Assembly: GCA_963662175.1 (NCBI GenBank)
Contig: OY759221.1
Location: forward strand, 27,639,027-27,703,026
Length of the DNA: 64,000 nucleotides
Origin: Aradus depressus
Taxonomy: Eukaryota; Arthropoda; Insecta; Hemiptera; Aradidae
Direction of reading: 5' to 3'
The position numbers and the translations under genes are program-made. The notes under the pieces were generated by a model. That model ran no database searches. It was given only the letters and a program-made list of their open reading frames with translations, and had not been told where the DNA came from. Below, piece by piece: positions 1 to 10,084 of the stretch; within the stretch, counting starts at the first letter, position 1, and every line of letters starts with the position of its first letter.

Positions 1-162
1 TAGAGCGGTAACAAAGTTCTAATCTAATGTACGTATGTACGCATACACTAACAGACAACCCGAAAATAGACAAAACGTATTCAGAGAACTTTGAAACGTG
101 AAAATCCTTTATTAACTCGATCTCAGATTTTCGCACAACTAAAATACTTCCATATACTAGTT

Positions 163-395
163 AGTTGTTATGCCTCATGTCCGGGCCTTAACGACGAGGT
201 CGTATCGGCTACTACCAGAGTGCTCTTTCGTTTCTCTGGTGGACATGAGTCCGATTCAACTGTGGGAGTCCTAAAGTTTATTTTTTTTTCAATGAGTACC
301 TGACATCGAATCGCTGCTCAACGACGTGCTCAAGATTTTTTAACCTCCCAGATAAAAACCTATGGGCCTCGGCGGGGTTCTGAAAATGAATTAAT
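163..395 (-). repeat. SINE-G copy, degenerate
   Basis: A minus-strand copy of the tRNA-derived SINE that is fully described at 21705-22049. Reading leftward from the head it has a ruined tRNA part, the TCTGGGAGG loop, a decayed central block and the CTCTGGTAG hairpin, ending in the GCCC..CATGA tail motif. Several internal deletions mark it as old. Confidence 0.8.
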
Positions 396-829
396 AAAAC
401 CAGAATGATGACTTTTTTTTTTGTTACTAAGCTAATCTAGTTGCCCTATGGAAAAGTTCATGTAGCCCTTAGCCCCATTAATTTTCATTTTTTTAGAGTA
501 TAACCAGGCCAGCTCCGCGAATAGTTTATAAAATTAAGAATAATGAACTTTCAAGAGTGAAGTGAAATTTTATTGAGATCAAAAAAAAAGTGGATTGTGG
601 TTAGTGAGTTGATCAATCTTAGCGAGAGTCTTCCAGTGGTTTTTCATATTTCATTATCCTTTAATCAACAGCAAAAAGTTTATTATTACCGCACCAGAAA
701 AAAAGTGCACTTTGAAAGCTATACTTCATTTTTTGCTTTACCTTATATTTTTCCTTAAAACAATTTTTTTTTATTAATTATTTTCTTATGCCAGAAAATG
801 AAGTTACTTTGCACTTTGAAGGGTTTCAT

Positions 830-1132
830 TGCAACACTCATCCATTAAAAGGGCATAAAAACATTTGTACTGTATCCCTTCCGTGTGATTCCGCTGAAAA
901 TCAATAGCTGACGTCCCCATGAAGTTTTGAATTTATATATGAAATTTTGTGTCAATACATTAATTACAATGGCAGTTATTTGTATTTTTTGTGTTACCAC
1001 CCCCCTAATCCCCCTTCATTTTGATCGATTTTACTGAAAATCAATGCATCATCCTTGAGGAGGTCTGGATACACATATACAAATTGGTGTCGATACGTGC
1101 ATTCTACCGGGAATTATCTTGTTCATAGACAC
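830..1132 (+). repeat. DR dispersed repeat, interrupted by hAT
   Basis: A forward copy of the dispersed modular repeat DR. It shows two successive modules of the form GCTGAAAATCAAT, then a temperature-like series GTGTCGATAC, then GGGAGTTAT. The copy is split by the hAT element at 1133-1845 and resumes after the 8-bp duplication with the usual CACACAG and T-run. The split shows that the DR copy is older than the hAT insertion. Confidence 0.75.
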
Positions 1133-1845
1133 TAGGGGTGTAAAACTATCGATAGTACTATCGAAATATTTTTTTAAGCAAAAGTGACATCAAGTCACTC
1201 TGTGCTCATGTATAATACATACATGTATCATGTAAGTAATTTAAGGAAGACAAATAAACAAGATGTCGTACAGTGTAAGTACCTATATTTCTTTTATGAA
1301 TTCGACTACGCTGAATGGTTGAAAATCAATGTCTATGTATGAAACAATGCGCTTTAAGAGTGTGGCAATGTACAATGTACCTTTCGGAGTTTCTTTCGTA
1401 TGTTTTTGTTGAGCTCAAGTAAAAACTAATTCCACTTCCACTATCTCGATTCTCTTCTGTATCTGTAGATGTGCACAAGGCTATACCGTTGTAATCGCTG
1501 TGATGTTTTATCAACAAGTGATCCTTTAAATTAGAAGTGTTCCCAGAAGTTCTGTATTCGGCACTGCATAAACGATATTTAGCCAGTTTTTTTGGACCCA
1601 CATCCTTATCGAAGTAACTCCACACATCGGACTTCCGTTTACGACTCATGTTTCAGTTCAAAACAACAAAGCACGCTACAAGAATAGTAAATTTTCAGTT
1701 CAAAGCAACGAATACTCTACAATAACAGTAAATGTAACCTTCCTTCGATTCAGTGGGTCCCAGAAATACAAAGTCCTTAAACTATCGATAGTATCAATAG
1801 TTCAACACCAATAGTATCGAAACTATCGATAGTTTTACATCCCTG
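1133..1845 (-). mobile_element. hAT DNA transposon, internally deleted
   Basis: The ends are imperfect inverted repeats: TAGGGGTGTAAAACTATCG on the left against the complement of a right end reading CGATAGTTTTACATCCCTG. Both are flanked by the identical octamer ATAGACAC (1125-1132 and 1846-1853). Eight-base target duplications and C/TA-G-G-G-type ends are hallmarks of the hAT superfamily. Subterminal ATCGATAGT motifs are repeated at both ends. At 713 bp it is far shorter than an autonomous hAT element, and only the N-terminal zinc finger of the transposase survives inside. It is inserted in a DR copy. Confidence 0.9.
1326..1649 (-). pseudogene. hAT transposase N-terminal BED-finger fragment
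   Basis: A 107-residue frame on the minus strand. Residues 7-50 look like a BED-type zinc finger as found at the N-terminus of hAT transposases: SDVWSYF, then KYRLC, then NTSNLKDHLLIKHH. The expected ligand pattern is C-x2-C..H-x4-H. Here the first cysteine is tyrosine (Y25), while C28, H44 and H49/H50 remain, so metal binding is probably impaired. After about residue 55 the resemblance ends, and no RNase H-like catalytic domain follows, so it cannot transpose by itself. Its position inside a hAT element with a perfect 8-bp duplication supports the call. Confidence 0.8.
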
Positions 1846-2129
1846 ATAGACACACAGCAATTTTTTTTTAAATTCTTGGAATCCAAACCACCAGTTCGAC
1901 TTCAGACAGTTAATCTACTGTCCTTCAGGGTCTTCTCAGAGACTAAATCCTTATTATCACAATCCCATTCGCACAATCCTCCAAGAAGGCTAAGGCGGCG
2001 TTGGCTTCACGATCTAATTTAATTTGTATTTTATATATTTCTTTAAATTTTAATATATTTTAAAATTCTTTTATCAATTTCTTTTGTGTTTTATTAATTT
2101 TTTCATTTTATTTTTTTTTCAAAGCCCAT

Positions 2130-2345
2130 TTTTTAAGGGAATGCTGGTGATGACCGGATTCTCCACTCACGCGTCTGTCCTTTCGACGACCCGCCTTCTG
2201 GTCTTCCTCCACTGCTGGACAGTGGATATTAGGGCAGTGTGGTGGGAGGGTCAGCGCTCTGGCCTCCCACGGCCTCCTCCCCTCCTTTCCTGGATGTCCT
2301 ACTAATACTGTCCTTGTGGAGTTTCTTATGTATACTTTTTTTTAT
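2130..2345. other. Unidentified GC-richer patch in AT-rich flanks
   Basis: About 200 bases of clearly higher GC than the surroundings, between T-rich stretches. It loosely resembles the GC-rich LINE 3' untranslated region at 48360-48560, but I cannot align it convincingly. The 73-residue frame across it has no recognisable motif. Confidence 0.25.
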
Positions 2346-2459
2346 TTTTTCATCTCTTTTATTTTATGGCTTCTTTTTATTCATTTGCCACCATTAAATT
2401 TCACAAAAAACTGTAATAACTAGCGTTGTAATAAATTTTTTGCCACGAAATTTCTTATG

Positions 2460-2680
2460 TAAAACCCTTACATATAATGAATGTCTCAGCAGAAAGTTTA
2501 GTATAAGGTAAACGAAGCTCCTATGTAAGTCGACTATTGATTTTTAGCACAAATGGTCGATTAGTTTTGGAGTAAGAATGAAAACACGAATGAAAACGAA
2601 AACATATTTGATTAATTAGTACGGGGAAGTTACATTGCCGAAGATTTTCCGACAACTTTTTATCTTGTCAAGGAATTTAC
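2460..2680 (-). repeat. DR dispersed repeat, 5' module
   Basis: A reverse copy of the first DR module. It shows GTAAGTCGACTATTGATTTT, the GGTCGATTAGTTTTGGAG equivalent, ATTAATTAGTACGGGGAAGT and the ATTGCCGAAGATT end that normally reads ATTGCCGGTGATTCACCGA. It is truncated on the left. Confidence 0.7.
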
Positions 2681-2785
2681 GGCAAAAAACTGATCATACT
2701 CACCTTGATCATTGACAACCAAATTCCAGAAGCCTTTGGTTTATCCTGGAGCTAAAGTGGGACTGATTTTCCCTGGATCCCCCCT

Positions 2786-2811
2786 CCCCCCCCCCCCCCC
2801 CCCCCCCCCCC
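2786..2811. repeat. Pure C tract, 26 nt
   Basis: An uninterrupted run of 26 cytosines, preceded by a shorter CCCC block. On the complement it is a G-tract able to form quadruplex structure. An equally long pure G run lies at 16757-16782. Confidence 0.9.
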
Positions 2812-3368
2812 ATGAGATCCACTCATCTGTGATATATGATTCTCACGAACCAGGTTTATTTCTTTCTCAACACTGCTCCTTCTCCAGGCTCCAGACCACT
2901 CCCGCACTACACTCACCTCCACTCATCTTCTTCATCCCCTCTTTTCTCACCGGAGATAAGGGCTCAAATGTAGATTTTTCTGGATTTTCTCTCAGCCTTC
3001 CAACCAAATAAAAACACTATAAATTTGAAGGAAGCTAAAAAGGGGTGGATGTTTATAGAAGCTTCCAGGGCGTATAAACCTTTCTTTCCAGTTATATTTT
3101 TTTAATCTTATTAGGTTTAGCACCGGGAGCTGTGGTAGTATTGTGAATATCGAGCAATTAAAATACTTGGGGATAATTATTGATCTTATTTTTATGAAAT
3201 GAAAAATGAAATCCATGAATGGTAACGATAATTAATTTTTCATCACAGGTTTGGTACATACAGACTCAAATCGTTTGAAATTACGCCTCAATCATCAACA
3301 TCTATCCGATCGATAGTTTAGGAGAAATAACGTGAAAAAAAAAAAAAAAAAAGCTGCATGGCCTATTA

Positions 3369-3676
3369 AATATAGGTTAGGTTTTATGACTCATGCCCGG
3401 GCTTTAACTACGAGGTCATATCGCCTACTACCAGAGCGCTCTTTCGTCACTCTGGTGGACATGAGCCTGACTCTACTGTGGGAGTCCTAAATTTTGCCTA
3501 CCCTAAATTTTTATTCATCTAGGGTAGGGGTCTTTAACGAGTACCTGACATCGTACAGGCTCGGGACCATCGCTTAACGTCCCATCCGAAGGACGGCGTG
3601 CTTAAGTTTATTTTACCTCCCAGATAAAATAAACTAAGGGCCTCGGTCGGGCTACGAACCCACGACCTTGAGCTCA
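3369..3676 (-). repeat. SINE-G, left arm of a palindromic pair
   Basis: A minus-strand copy with tail (AGGTTAGG side), CTCTGGTAG hairpin, CCTACCCTA hairpin, central GTCCTTCGGATGGGACG block, TCTGGGAGG hairpin and box B. It stops at the box-B side of the tRNA head and lacks box A. It meets the plus-strand copy head to head at TGAGCTCA (3669-3676). The two arms differ at only a handful of positions and share the rarer ATGAATAAA variant also present at 21705-22049. Confidence 0.9.
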
Positions 3677-4005
3677 GTGGTATGCGTGCTTGACTTCTGA
3701 GCTCAAGGTCGTGGGTTCGTAACCCGACCGAGGCCCTTAGTTTATTTTGTCTGGGAGGTAAAATAAACTTAAGCACGCCGTCCTTCGGATGGGACGTTAA
3801 GCGATGGTCCCGAGCCTGTACGATGTCAGGTACTCGTTAAAGATCCCCTACCCTAGATGAATAAAAATTTAGGGTAGGCAAAATTTAGGACTCCCACAGT
3901 AGAGTCGGGCTCATGTCCACCAGAGTGACGAAAGAGCGCTCTGGTAGTAGGCGATATGACCTCGTAGTCAAAGCCCGGGCATGAGTCATAAAACCTAACC
4001 TATAA
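3671..4005 (+). repeat. SINE-G, right arm of a palindromic pair
   Basis: A plus-strand copy that starts inside box A (AGCTCAGTGG) and continues through box B, the central block and the CCTAACCTA tail. With 3369-3676 it forms a nearly perfect palindrome of about 640 bp with a spacer of roughly 20 bp. The flanking TATAGGTTAGG and its complement are mirrored too, so the inverted structure extends to the SINE tails. Confidence 0.9.
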
Positions 4006-4476
4006 ATATTTAGTATATTTTACAAAATTGAAGTAAGCTTTCATGTAAAATTGTGTTTGTTTTGAACCGATAATAATGAAAATATAGACAATTTTTGTTG
4101 AATTTCGTGGGTGTCTACGTTATTGTTAAAAGTTGGGTGGTGTAAATAAACTGGGTGTCGTTACACCAATAAAGTCCAACGTTCGTCTAGACTCTAGAGA
4201 AAGGTCCTTCACTTCGTTTGTTTTTCACCCCCAAAAATACAGTTTAGAGCACGAAGTAGTCCCCTTGCCTACTCTACCTTCCAGTTTGATTATGGATCAG
4301 CTCGACTCTTTCTAACTCGATTAGACGACTAATTGCTATCGATTTCCATAACTTTCCGTTCAAGAACTTTTCCCTCAACCCTCTCCATTCTTCGTTGAGG
4401 GCGGCGGCCTTTCGTCTCACTCCCCAGACACGATTGTTATTCACAAACTTTGTATAATCACGTCAATGAATCACTT

Positions 4477-5026
4477 TTGAATTAGTGAATGAACCCCTTG
4501 CCTTCCTTCTTTGGAGAATCACTTTATTCATAAAGTTGTACACAACGGATAACTTTACTAAAAAATATGAAAGATGGCTGAAAAAACAGGAACGGATAAT
4601 AAGAATATGCATATGTATGTCACAGTATGCGATATTTTTTTAAGCTGCGTTCAAACGTTGAAGCTATATCCTTATAAGCCCGAGTTAAATACCGGCCAAT
4701 TGGCTTCTCAAAATTTTGAACGGGAGGAGTGGTTCTGAGAGGACCTAAATGCTAGATTTCCTTGACATTTCACATAACGCTTCCTTTAATATTTCTGTAC
4801 TCATTTATTTTCTAGTATTTATTTATTTCTTTTAACGGTTTACTATTATTTTTAATAATAATCACCTATGTGTTCGACTAATGTTAAAAACTACCTAATT
4901 TATGAGCTATCTTTATGTATACATTTTTGTCAATAATTGTTCATGGCGGTTTCTGGAAACACATAGAAAATAGAGTCAGAAAATTCAACATAGAATTTCT
5001 ATGAGGGGTTCATTCACTAATTCAAA
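4477..5026. mobile_element. Possible DNA transposon with about 22-bp inverted ends
   Basis: TTGAATTAGTGAATGAACCC near 4478 recurs as its complement near 5004-5025, enclosing about 550 bp of AT-rich, non-coding sequence. The two ends are almost identical, which suggests terminal inverted repeats of a MITE. I could not define a target duplication or assign a superfamily. Confidence 0.5.
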
Positions 5027-5179
5027 CTTAACTGGAGAAGTAAGAAGGGCTGTAAATACAACTTTGTTGATTTAAACAATTTTGTGAATGTGTCGCTTCC
5101 ATTCGCCATTTAATTAAATAAGTTATGTTTAACATTTTGGTCCTTTCGTGAGGTCCCCCTCCTCTGACAGCACTGACTG

Positions 5180-5285
5180 TTAGGCTTTCACTACGAGCTC
5201 AAATGCTCTGGTGGACATGAGCCTGACTCTACTGTAGGAGTCCTATAATTTTGCCTGCCTAGGTTTATTCACCTAGTTTCAGTTC
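5180..5285 (-). repeat. SINE-G fragment
   Basis: Contains GGTGGACATGAGCCTGACTC and GGAGTCCTA followed by the CCTAGG..CACCTAG remnant of the second hairpin. Only the 3' half of the SINE survives. Confidence 0.75.
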
Positions 5286-5524
5286 ATACCTTATCTCAAA
5301 AAAATGTGTCTTGATGGGTTGTTGCCGGCCGTTACTCAGCACATACGTCAATGGTCAGCTGAACGAATTTTCCGGATATACAAACCAAGTGTAGTTTTCG
5401 ACACTAGTGTGTCATCCTCAGTGTTACATCACCTGTTCGAGAAGAGTGAAAATCCTGTGGGTAGTAGTATTTGTGGACGGGTGATGTACTACTGAGGATT
5501 ACACAATAGTGTCTAAAACCGATT

Positions 5525-5526
<2 letters not shown>

Positions 5527-5576
<50 letters not shown>
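5527..5576. repeat. (TA)n microsatellite
   Basis: A perfect alternating TA run of about 50 bp. Confidence 0.95.
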
Positions 5577-5579
<3 letters not shown>

Positions 5580-5581
<2 letters not shown>

Positions 5582-6595
5582 AATAGTGTGACGATAAACT
5601 CTTGTTTCATTCAATATATCTCATCTCACATCTTATTATCCTTTAAGATTAGGAGTTTAATAAGGATTAGCAGATGGTTTCATCTAGGGTCAGTAGGGTG
5701 TGTTGATAAAAGGGATTTGTAGCCCTTATACCTCCTCTGGTTCGTTTGGTCCTGGGGAAAAACTCATTTCCACCCCATTTGAAAGATTTTCCCTCCTTTT
5801 CACCTCGAAAAAACCTATTAAAAAATTATTTTTATATTAAATAACTGTCATATACTGACGGAAAGCAAGTTTGGCCAATGTTGACAATCATATGAACTCT
5901 TCAAAATATGCTTCTTGTTTTTCTCTGAGAGTCATGATGATACATATATTTTTTTCTCTCTCATTTACCAGGGAGTATGAGTTTTGTGAGAGCTCCAACT
6001 CAAAAACGATTGTGCCATCGTAGACCTGATTATGACCAAAATCTGACGAAAATTCAAACCTCATTGCCTCAGGGCCTTTGTATATTTTACAATAATATTA
6101 TATAGACAATAACTAACTGACTATAGACTATTACTAAAATATTTATCTGTAATAATAAAAAAATAAGTGCTGAACTATGTGAGTAGTTCTGTAGTCTCAT
6201 CTTTAATGGTAAACAAATTTTAATTTATATTATTTTTTGACTCTGTACCCTAATGCTTTAATGGTTTTCTAGTTACTGTATTCTGATATATGCCCCTGTG
6301 TTGAAAACCGGTTCTGGTATATAAAATATTACATTGGGAAGAAGGTCTTTTATGAGAATAACAAATAAAATAAAATGACTTTACCAATATAGATTATAAA
6401 ATAAACTTCATCTATTTTCTTTTCCTGAATAAATCCTTAATGGCTTTAAAAATAGAGGGTCCGAATTCACATATAAAATTTCGTGTGACAGACTTCGTAT
6501 ATCTAGGGGGTAAAAACACAAATTCAGTCTTGCGGGACGGGGCATTGCCCTATCTCTGGATCCGCTCCTGTTCTCCATGTTACAAAAACCCATCC
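5580..6595. other. AT-rich unannotated stretch
   Basis: I see no coding similarity, no SINE or DR copy and no clear inverted ends in this kilobase. All frames are short and broken. Confidence 0.4.
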
Positions 6596-6597
6596 CA

Positions 6598-6752
6598 TTT
6601 TATCTGAGAGGTAAATTAAACATAAGCACGCTTTCCTTCGGATGGGACGTTAAGCGATGGTCCCGAGCCTGTACGATGTCAGGTACGCGTGACCCTTACC
6701 CTAGGTGAATAAATATAGGTAGGCGAAATTTCACAGTAGAGTCGGACTCATG
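6598..6752 (+). repeat. SINE-G fragment
   Basis: Runs from the TCTGAGAGG hairpin loop through TCCTTCGGATGGGACGTTAA and TGTACGATGTCAGGTAC to AGTAGAGTCGGACTCATG. Both the tRNA head and the tail are missing. Confidence 0.85.
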
Positions 6753-6899
6753 CAGAAGTGGCGCAAGGCCGTGATCCACCGCCGCATGTTTAATTAAATG
6801 AATATACTATTTGTGTGAGCAGGGTGATTAATCAGTATCCGAAACTGAAGCTAACTTAAATTGACGTCTGATCCTTGATTAACTGAAGGTAAACAAAAT

Positions 6900-8130
6900 T
6901 ACAGGAACTCCTTTGATTCAAAGCGTTTCCATGGAGAGGACGAGAGAGATATATCAGATACGGCTCTGTAGAGAGAGACTGGCTAGAGTGACGGTGGGAG
7001 GAGTTTCCTACCTCTTCAACAGGGAAGACAGCTGTGATGAAGACCGACCTGACGAGAATGATATCCCAGATATGGCTGTGTAGAGAGTGCCTGGCTAGAG
7101 TGACGGTGGGAGGAGTGTCCTACCTCTTCAACAGAGAGGACAGCTGTGGTGTCTGTAACATAGACCGACCTGACGAGAGTGATATCCCAGATACGGCTGT
7201 GTAGAGAGAGCCTGGCTAGAGTGACGGTGGGAGGAGTGACCTATCTCTTCAACAGGGAGGACAGCTGTGATGTCTGTCACATAGACCGACCTGACGAGAG
7301 TGATATCCCAGATACGGCTGTGTAGAGAGAGCCTGGCTAGAGTGGCGGTGGGAGGAGTGACTTACCTCTTCAACAGGGAGGACCGCTGTGATGAAGACCG
7401 ACCTGACGAGAGTGATACCTTAGATAGGGCTGTGTAGAGAGAGCCTGGCTAGAGTGGCGGTGGGAGGAGTGACCTACCTCTTCAACAGGGAGGACCGCTG
7501 TGATGAAGACCGACCTGACGAGAGTGATACCTTAGATAGGGCTGTGTAGAGAGAGCCTGGCTAGAGTGGCGGTGGGAGGAGTGACCTACCTCTTCAACAG
7601 GGAGGACCGCTGTGATGAAGACCGACCTGACGAGAGTGATACCTCAGGTACGGCTGTGTAGAGAGAGCCTGGCTAGAGTGACGATGGGAGGAGTGACCTA
7701 TCTCTTCAACAGGGAGGACAGCTGTGATGATGACCGACCTGACGAGAGTGATACCTCAGGTACGGCTGTGTAGAGAGAGCCTGGCTAGAGTGACGATGGG
7801 AGGAGTGACCTATCTCTTCAACAGGGAGGACAGCTGTGATGATGACCGACCTGACGATAGTGATAGATAGGGCTGTGTAGAGAGAGCCTGGCTAGAGTGA
7901 CGATGGGAGGAGTGACCTACCTCTTCAACAGGGAGGACAGCTGTGGTGTCTGTAACATAGACCGACCTGACGAGAGTGATATCCCAGATACGGCTGTGTA
8001 GAGAGAGCCTGGCTAGAGTGACGATGGGAGGAGTGACCTACCTCTTCAACAGGGAGGACAGCTGGGGTGTCTGTAACGAAGACCGACCTGACGACATCCA
8101 CCACTTCTTCATGGAGTGTCCCAGCCTTCA
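6900..8130 (+). repeat. Ten-unit tandem array from a LINE coding segment
   Basis: The motif GGCTAGAGTG recurs at 6981, 7093, 7214, 7337, 7447, 7559, 7671, 7783, 7890 and 8011, giving spacings of 107 to 123 bp (mostly 112 or about 121). Units differ by presence or absence of a short GTCTGTAACATA-type block. Translated, a unit reads LARVTVGGVTYLFNREDS then CxVC, the beginning of the C-terminal zinc knuckle of a non-LTR retrotransposon ORF. Only the last unit runs on into DIHHFFMECPSLQ, which completes the knuckle. The array is therefore a local expansion of a piece of coding sequence near a LINE 3' end, not a fresh gene. Confidence 0.9.
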
Positions 8131-8340
8131 GCCAAACGAGAATAAGGTACCAATAATAAACTCAATAATATGCCCTACATAGTAATGGCTTTAAAAATTA
8201 GAGCACCTCAAATAGAGTTAAATTTTATTAGAAGAACTATATTTATTTATTTGTTAATTATGAGCTATTATTTATTTATTTGTATTTTATTATTATTATA
8301 TTTTATTATTATTATATTTTATTATTATATATTTTCCTTC
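8010..8340 (+). pseudogene. LINE ORF2 C-terminal end and 3' tail
   Basis: The last array unit continues into a readable C-terminus, GVCNEDRPDDIHHFFMECPS, matching the C-x2-C..H-x-C style knuckle that closes many non-LTR ORF2 proteins. The first cysteine is replaced by tryptophan (DSWGVC). The AT-rich stretch that follows ends in TTATTATTATATT repeats near 8285-8333, the kind of short-repeat 3' tail also seen at 61653-61670. Upstream ORF2 domains are absent. Confidence 0.65.
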
Positions 8341-8611
8341 TTTTTAATGTTCAAGAATGTATATATCAGGTTGAATTCCTTGCCTAAAATATGTATTTCC
8401 TAAGGGCTGATAAAGAAATTGAATTGATTCAAAGCTCTTCGCTCGACATAATTTTCTGGTTCTGACTTGAGCATGGGCCGATTATTCTGGTTTGGAGTCC
8501 CTGGTGGTAAAATGTATTAATATGAAGATGGCTGATGTAGTGAGAAGTGATTATTTCACAGGTTGTCAAATAAAATATAGTCTGACCTCTCACAGATTTT
8601 TATTGGTAGTG

Positions 8612-8654
8612 GTAGCTAGCCGGCTTTCGAGGTTTCCCTCATCATCAGGCAGTC
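8612..8654 (-). ncRNA. Hammerhead-like core, FB1 left arm
   Basis: Read on the minus strand: CTGATGA (complement of 8642-8648), one T, stem GAGG, loop GAAA, stem CCTC, then GAA, then the palindrome AGCCGGCT (8618-8625), then A as candidate cleavage base. This matches the order of conserved hammerhead residues, with one extra U before stem II. The adjacent stem I is only two base pairs. Confidence 0.5.
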
Positions 8655-8900
8655 TGATAAACAATTAAAACATTTTTTGAATAAATCTAAATAATATAAT
8701 AAAAATAAATAAATAAAACAATTTAAAACGTTAACAATTTAAAATATCAACTGACAGAGTTGTGACTCAGATGGTGGACAGGAATAACTCGTCTGTCCCC
8801 ATCCATGATATTTTAAATTGTTAATGTTTTAGATTGTTTTATTTATTTATTTGTATTATATTATTTAGATTTATTCAAAAAATGTTTAAATTGTTTATCA

Positions 8901-8945
8901 GACTGCCTGATGATGAGGAAAACCTCGAAAGCCGGCTAGCTACCA
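8901..8945 (+). ncRNA. Hammerhead-like core, FB1 right arm
   Basis: CTGATGA at 8907-8913, T, stem GAGG/CCTC with loop AAAA (8915-8926), GAA at 8927-8929, palindrome AGCCGGCT at 8930-8937 and A at 8938. Stem I is GC/GC next to the core, with a possible outer TTTAT/ATAAA helix. A palindromic stem III would pair two copies rather than close a loop. Confidence 0.5.
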
Positions 8946-9039
8946 CTACCAATAAAAATCTATGAGAGGTCAGACTACATTTTATTTGACAACCTGTGAG
9001 GTAAAATGTATTAGGCCCTAAACAAAAAATTCGTCGATA

Positions 9040-9335
9040 GATCACAGGCAATGTATTTTACTAGCACGAATCATCTTGTACTCCCCTTCCTTTCGGCCGA
9101 TCCCGCTGAAAATTAATAGGTGTCTTATGGGATTTTTTATTCATATATAAAATATGTCGATACATTGATTCTAACGGGAGTTATCATGTTCACACATAGG
9201 CTGGCAGTCTTTTTTTTTTTTTTAATTTTTTGGCATCAGAGTCGGAAAACATGAAATTCCGGTAAAAATGAACATTGAATTTCTGTCCGATTGCTTAACT
9301 TCTTCTATACCTCATATAGCTGCGTAAGGAATAAT
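9040..9335 (+). repeat. DR dispersed repeat
   Basis: Contains GGCAATGTATTTTACTAGCACGA-like start, the CCGATCCCGCTGAAAATTAA module, GTCGATACATTGATTCTAAC, GGGAGTTATCATGTTCACAC, a T-run, GTCGGAAAACATGAAATTCC and the terminal CTATACCTCATATAGCTG hairpin. Confidence 0.8.
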
Positions 9336-10084
9336 ACTGCTTCGGCTTCATTTTTTTTATTGTTTTCTTTGTTTTTCCAAAGTTGGTTGGTAAGTCACAC
9401 TCTAGGTATTATTTTTGCCGCCTTCCCCCTCTACCTGCCATCAGAACAGATAAGTCCTCGCCCGTGTTTCTACTCTCTTTAATGTAGCTCTAAATAAGAA
9501 ATGCCCTGAACCGAGCAACAGTTCCGAAAGAAATGCTTCCTATCACTCCTGTGTTCATATTTTATAAGACAATCGGATAGATGAGGGCTGGCCAAACCGC
9601 AGACTTGCCAGACTTGCGGCTTGTCCGGCTTTTAGTGCGGCTCGCCGCCCCATATTTAATAACACTTATTTTAATAACTTTTTGTTACTTCCCTCAACTA
9701 AAGAAAGCATAGGGAGAGTTATGTAATCGGTGAAAAATTCTATGTTTACTTATCACGAGAAATGTGTTTTTCCACTCCCTGATTTTGGTCTCATTTTTCA
9801 GGTTAAGTTTTCCATGAAAGCTTATAGTCTGCCGTTAAAAAATGGCATTTTTTGGATTCGTAGTTTTGAGGCTGAACTACATTTCAAAAAATCAATCATA
9901 AAAAGTTACGGAGAGATCGATGAATCATGTCTCTCGGGTAATGTGGAATACAGACATGGGGGATAATAACATAAAGTAACCAGTTGTTTAAACATTTTTT
10001 TTTTGCCTTTATGTACGATGCATATTAGCCATGTCACTGTGTTATCTAGTTGTTTATGACATCCATGGTCCCGGGAGGGAGTTA

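Larger units (their letters stand above)
8520..8999. mobile_element. Foldback element FB1 with hammerhead-like cores
   Basis: Arms of about 200 bp (from CACAGGTTGTC at 8557 to its complement ending 8998) are separated by a short loop around 8750-8800. The whole insert, with about 37 extra bases on the left, is flanked by the identical 14-mer GGTAAAATGTATTA (8506-8519 and 9000-9013). A long, odd-length duplication argues for a retrotransposition-type insertion. Each arm carries one hammerhead-like core in opposite orientation. No protein is encoded. A non-autonomous Penelope-like or retrozyme-like element is my inference. Confidence 0.75.

Noticed and set aside
3685..3735. Possible genuine tRNA gene
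   Set aside because: The box A and box B sequences belong to SINE-G; no copy folds as a complete cloverleaf followed by a pol III terminator.
6900..8130. CRISPR-like array
   Set aside because: Units are contiguous with near-identical sequence throughout and no unique spacers; the sequence is LINE-derived and eukaryotic.
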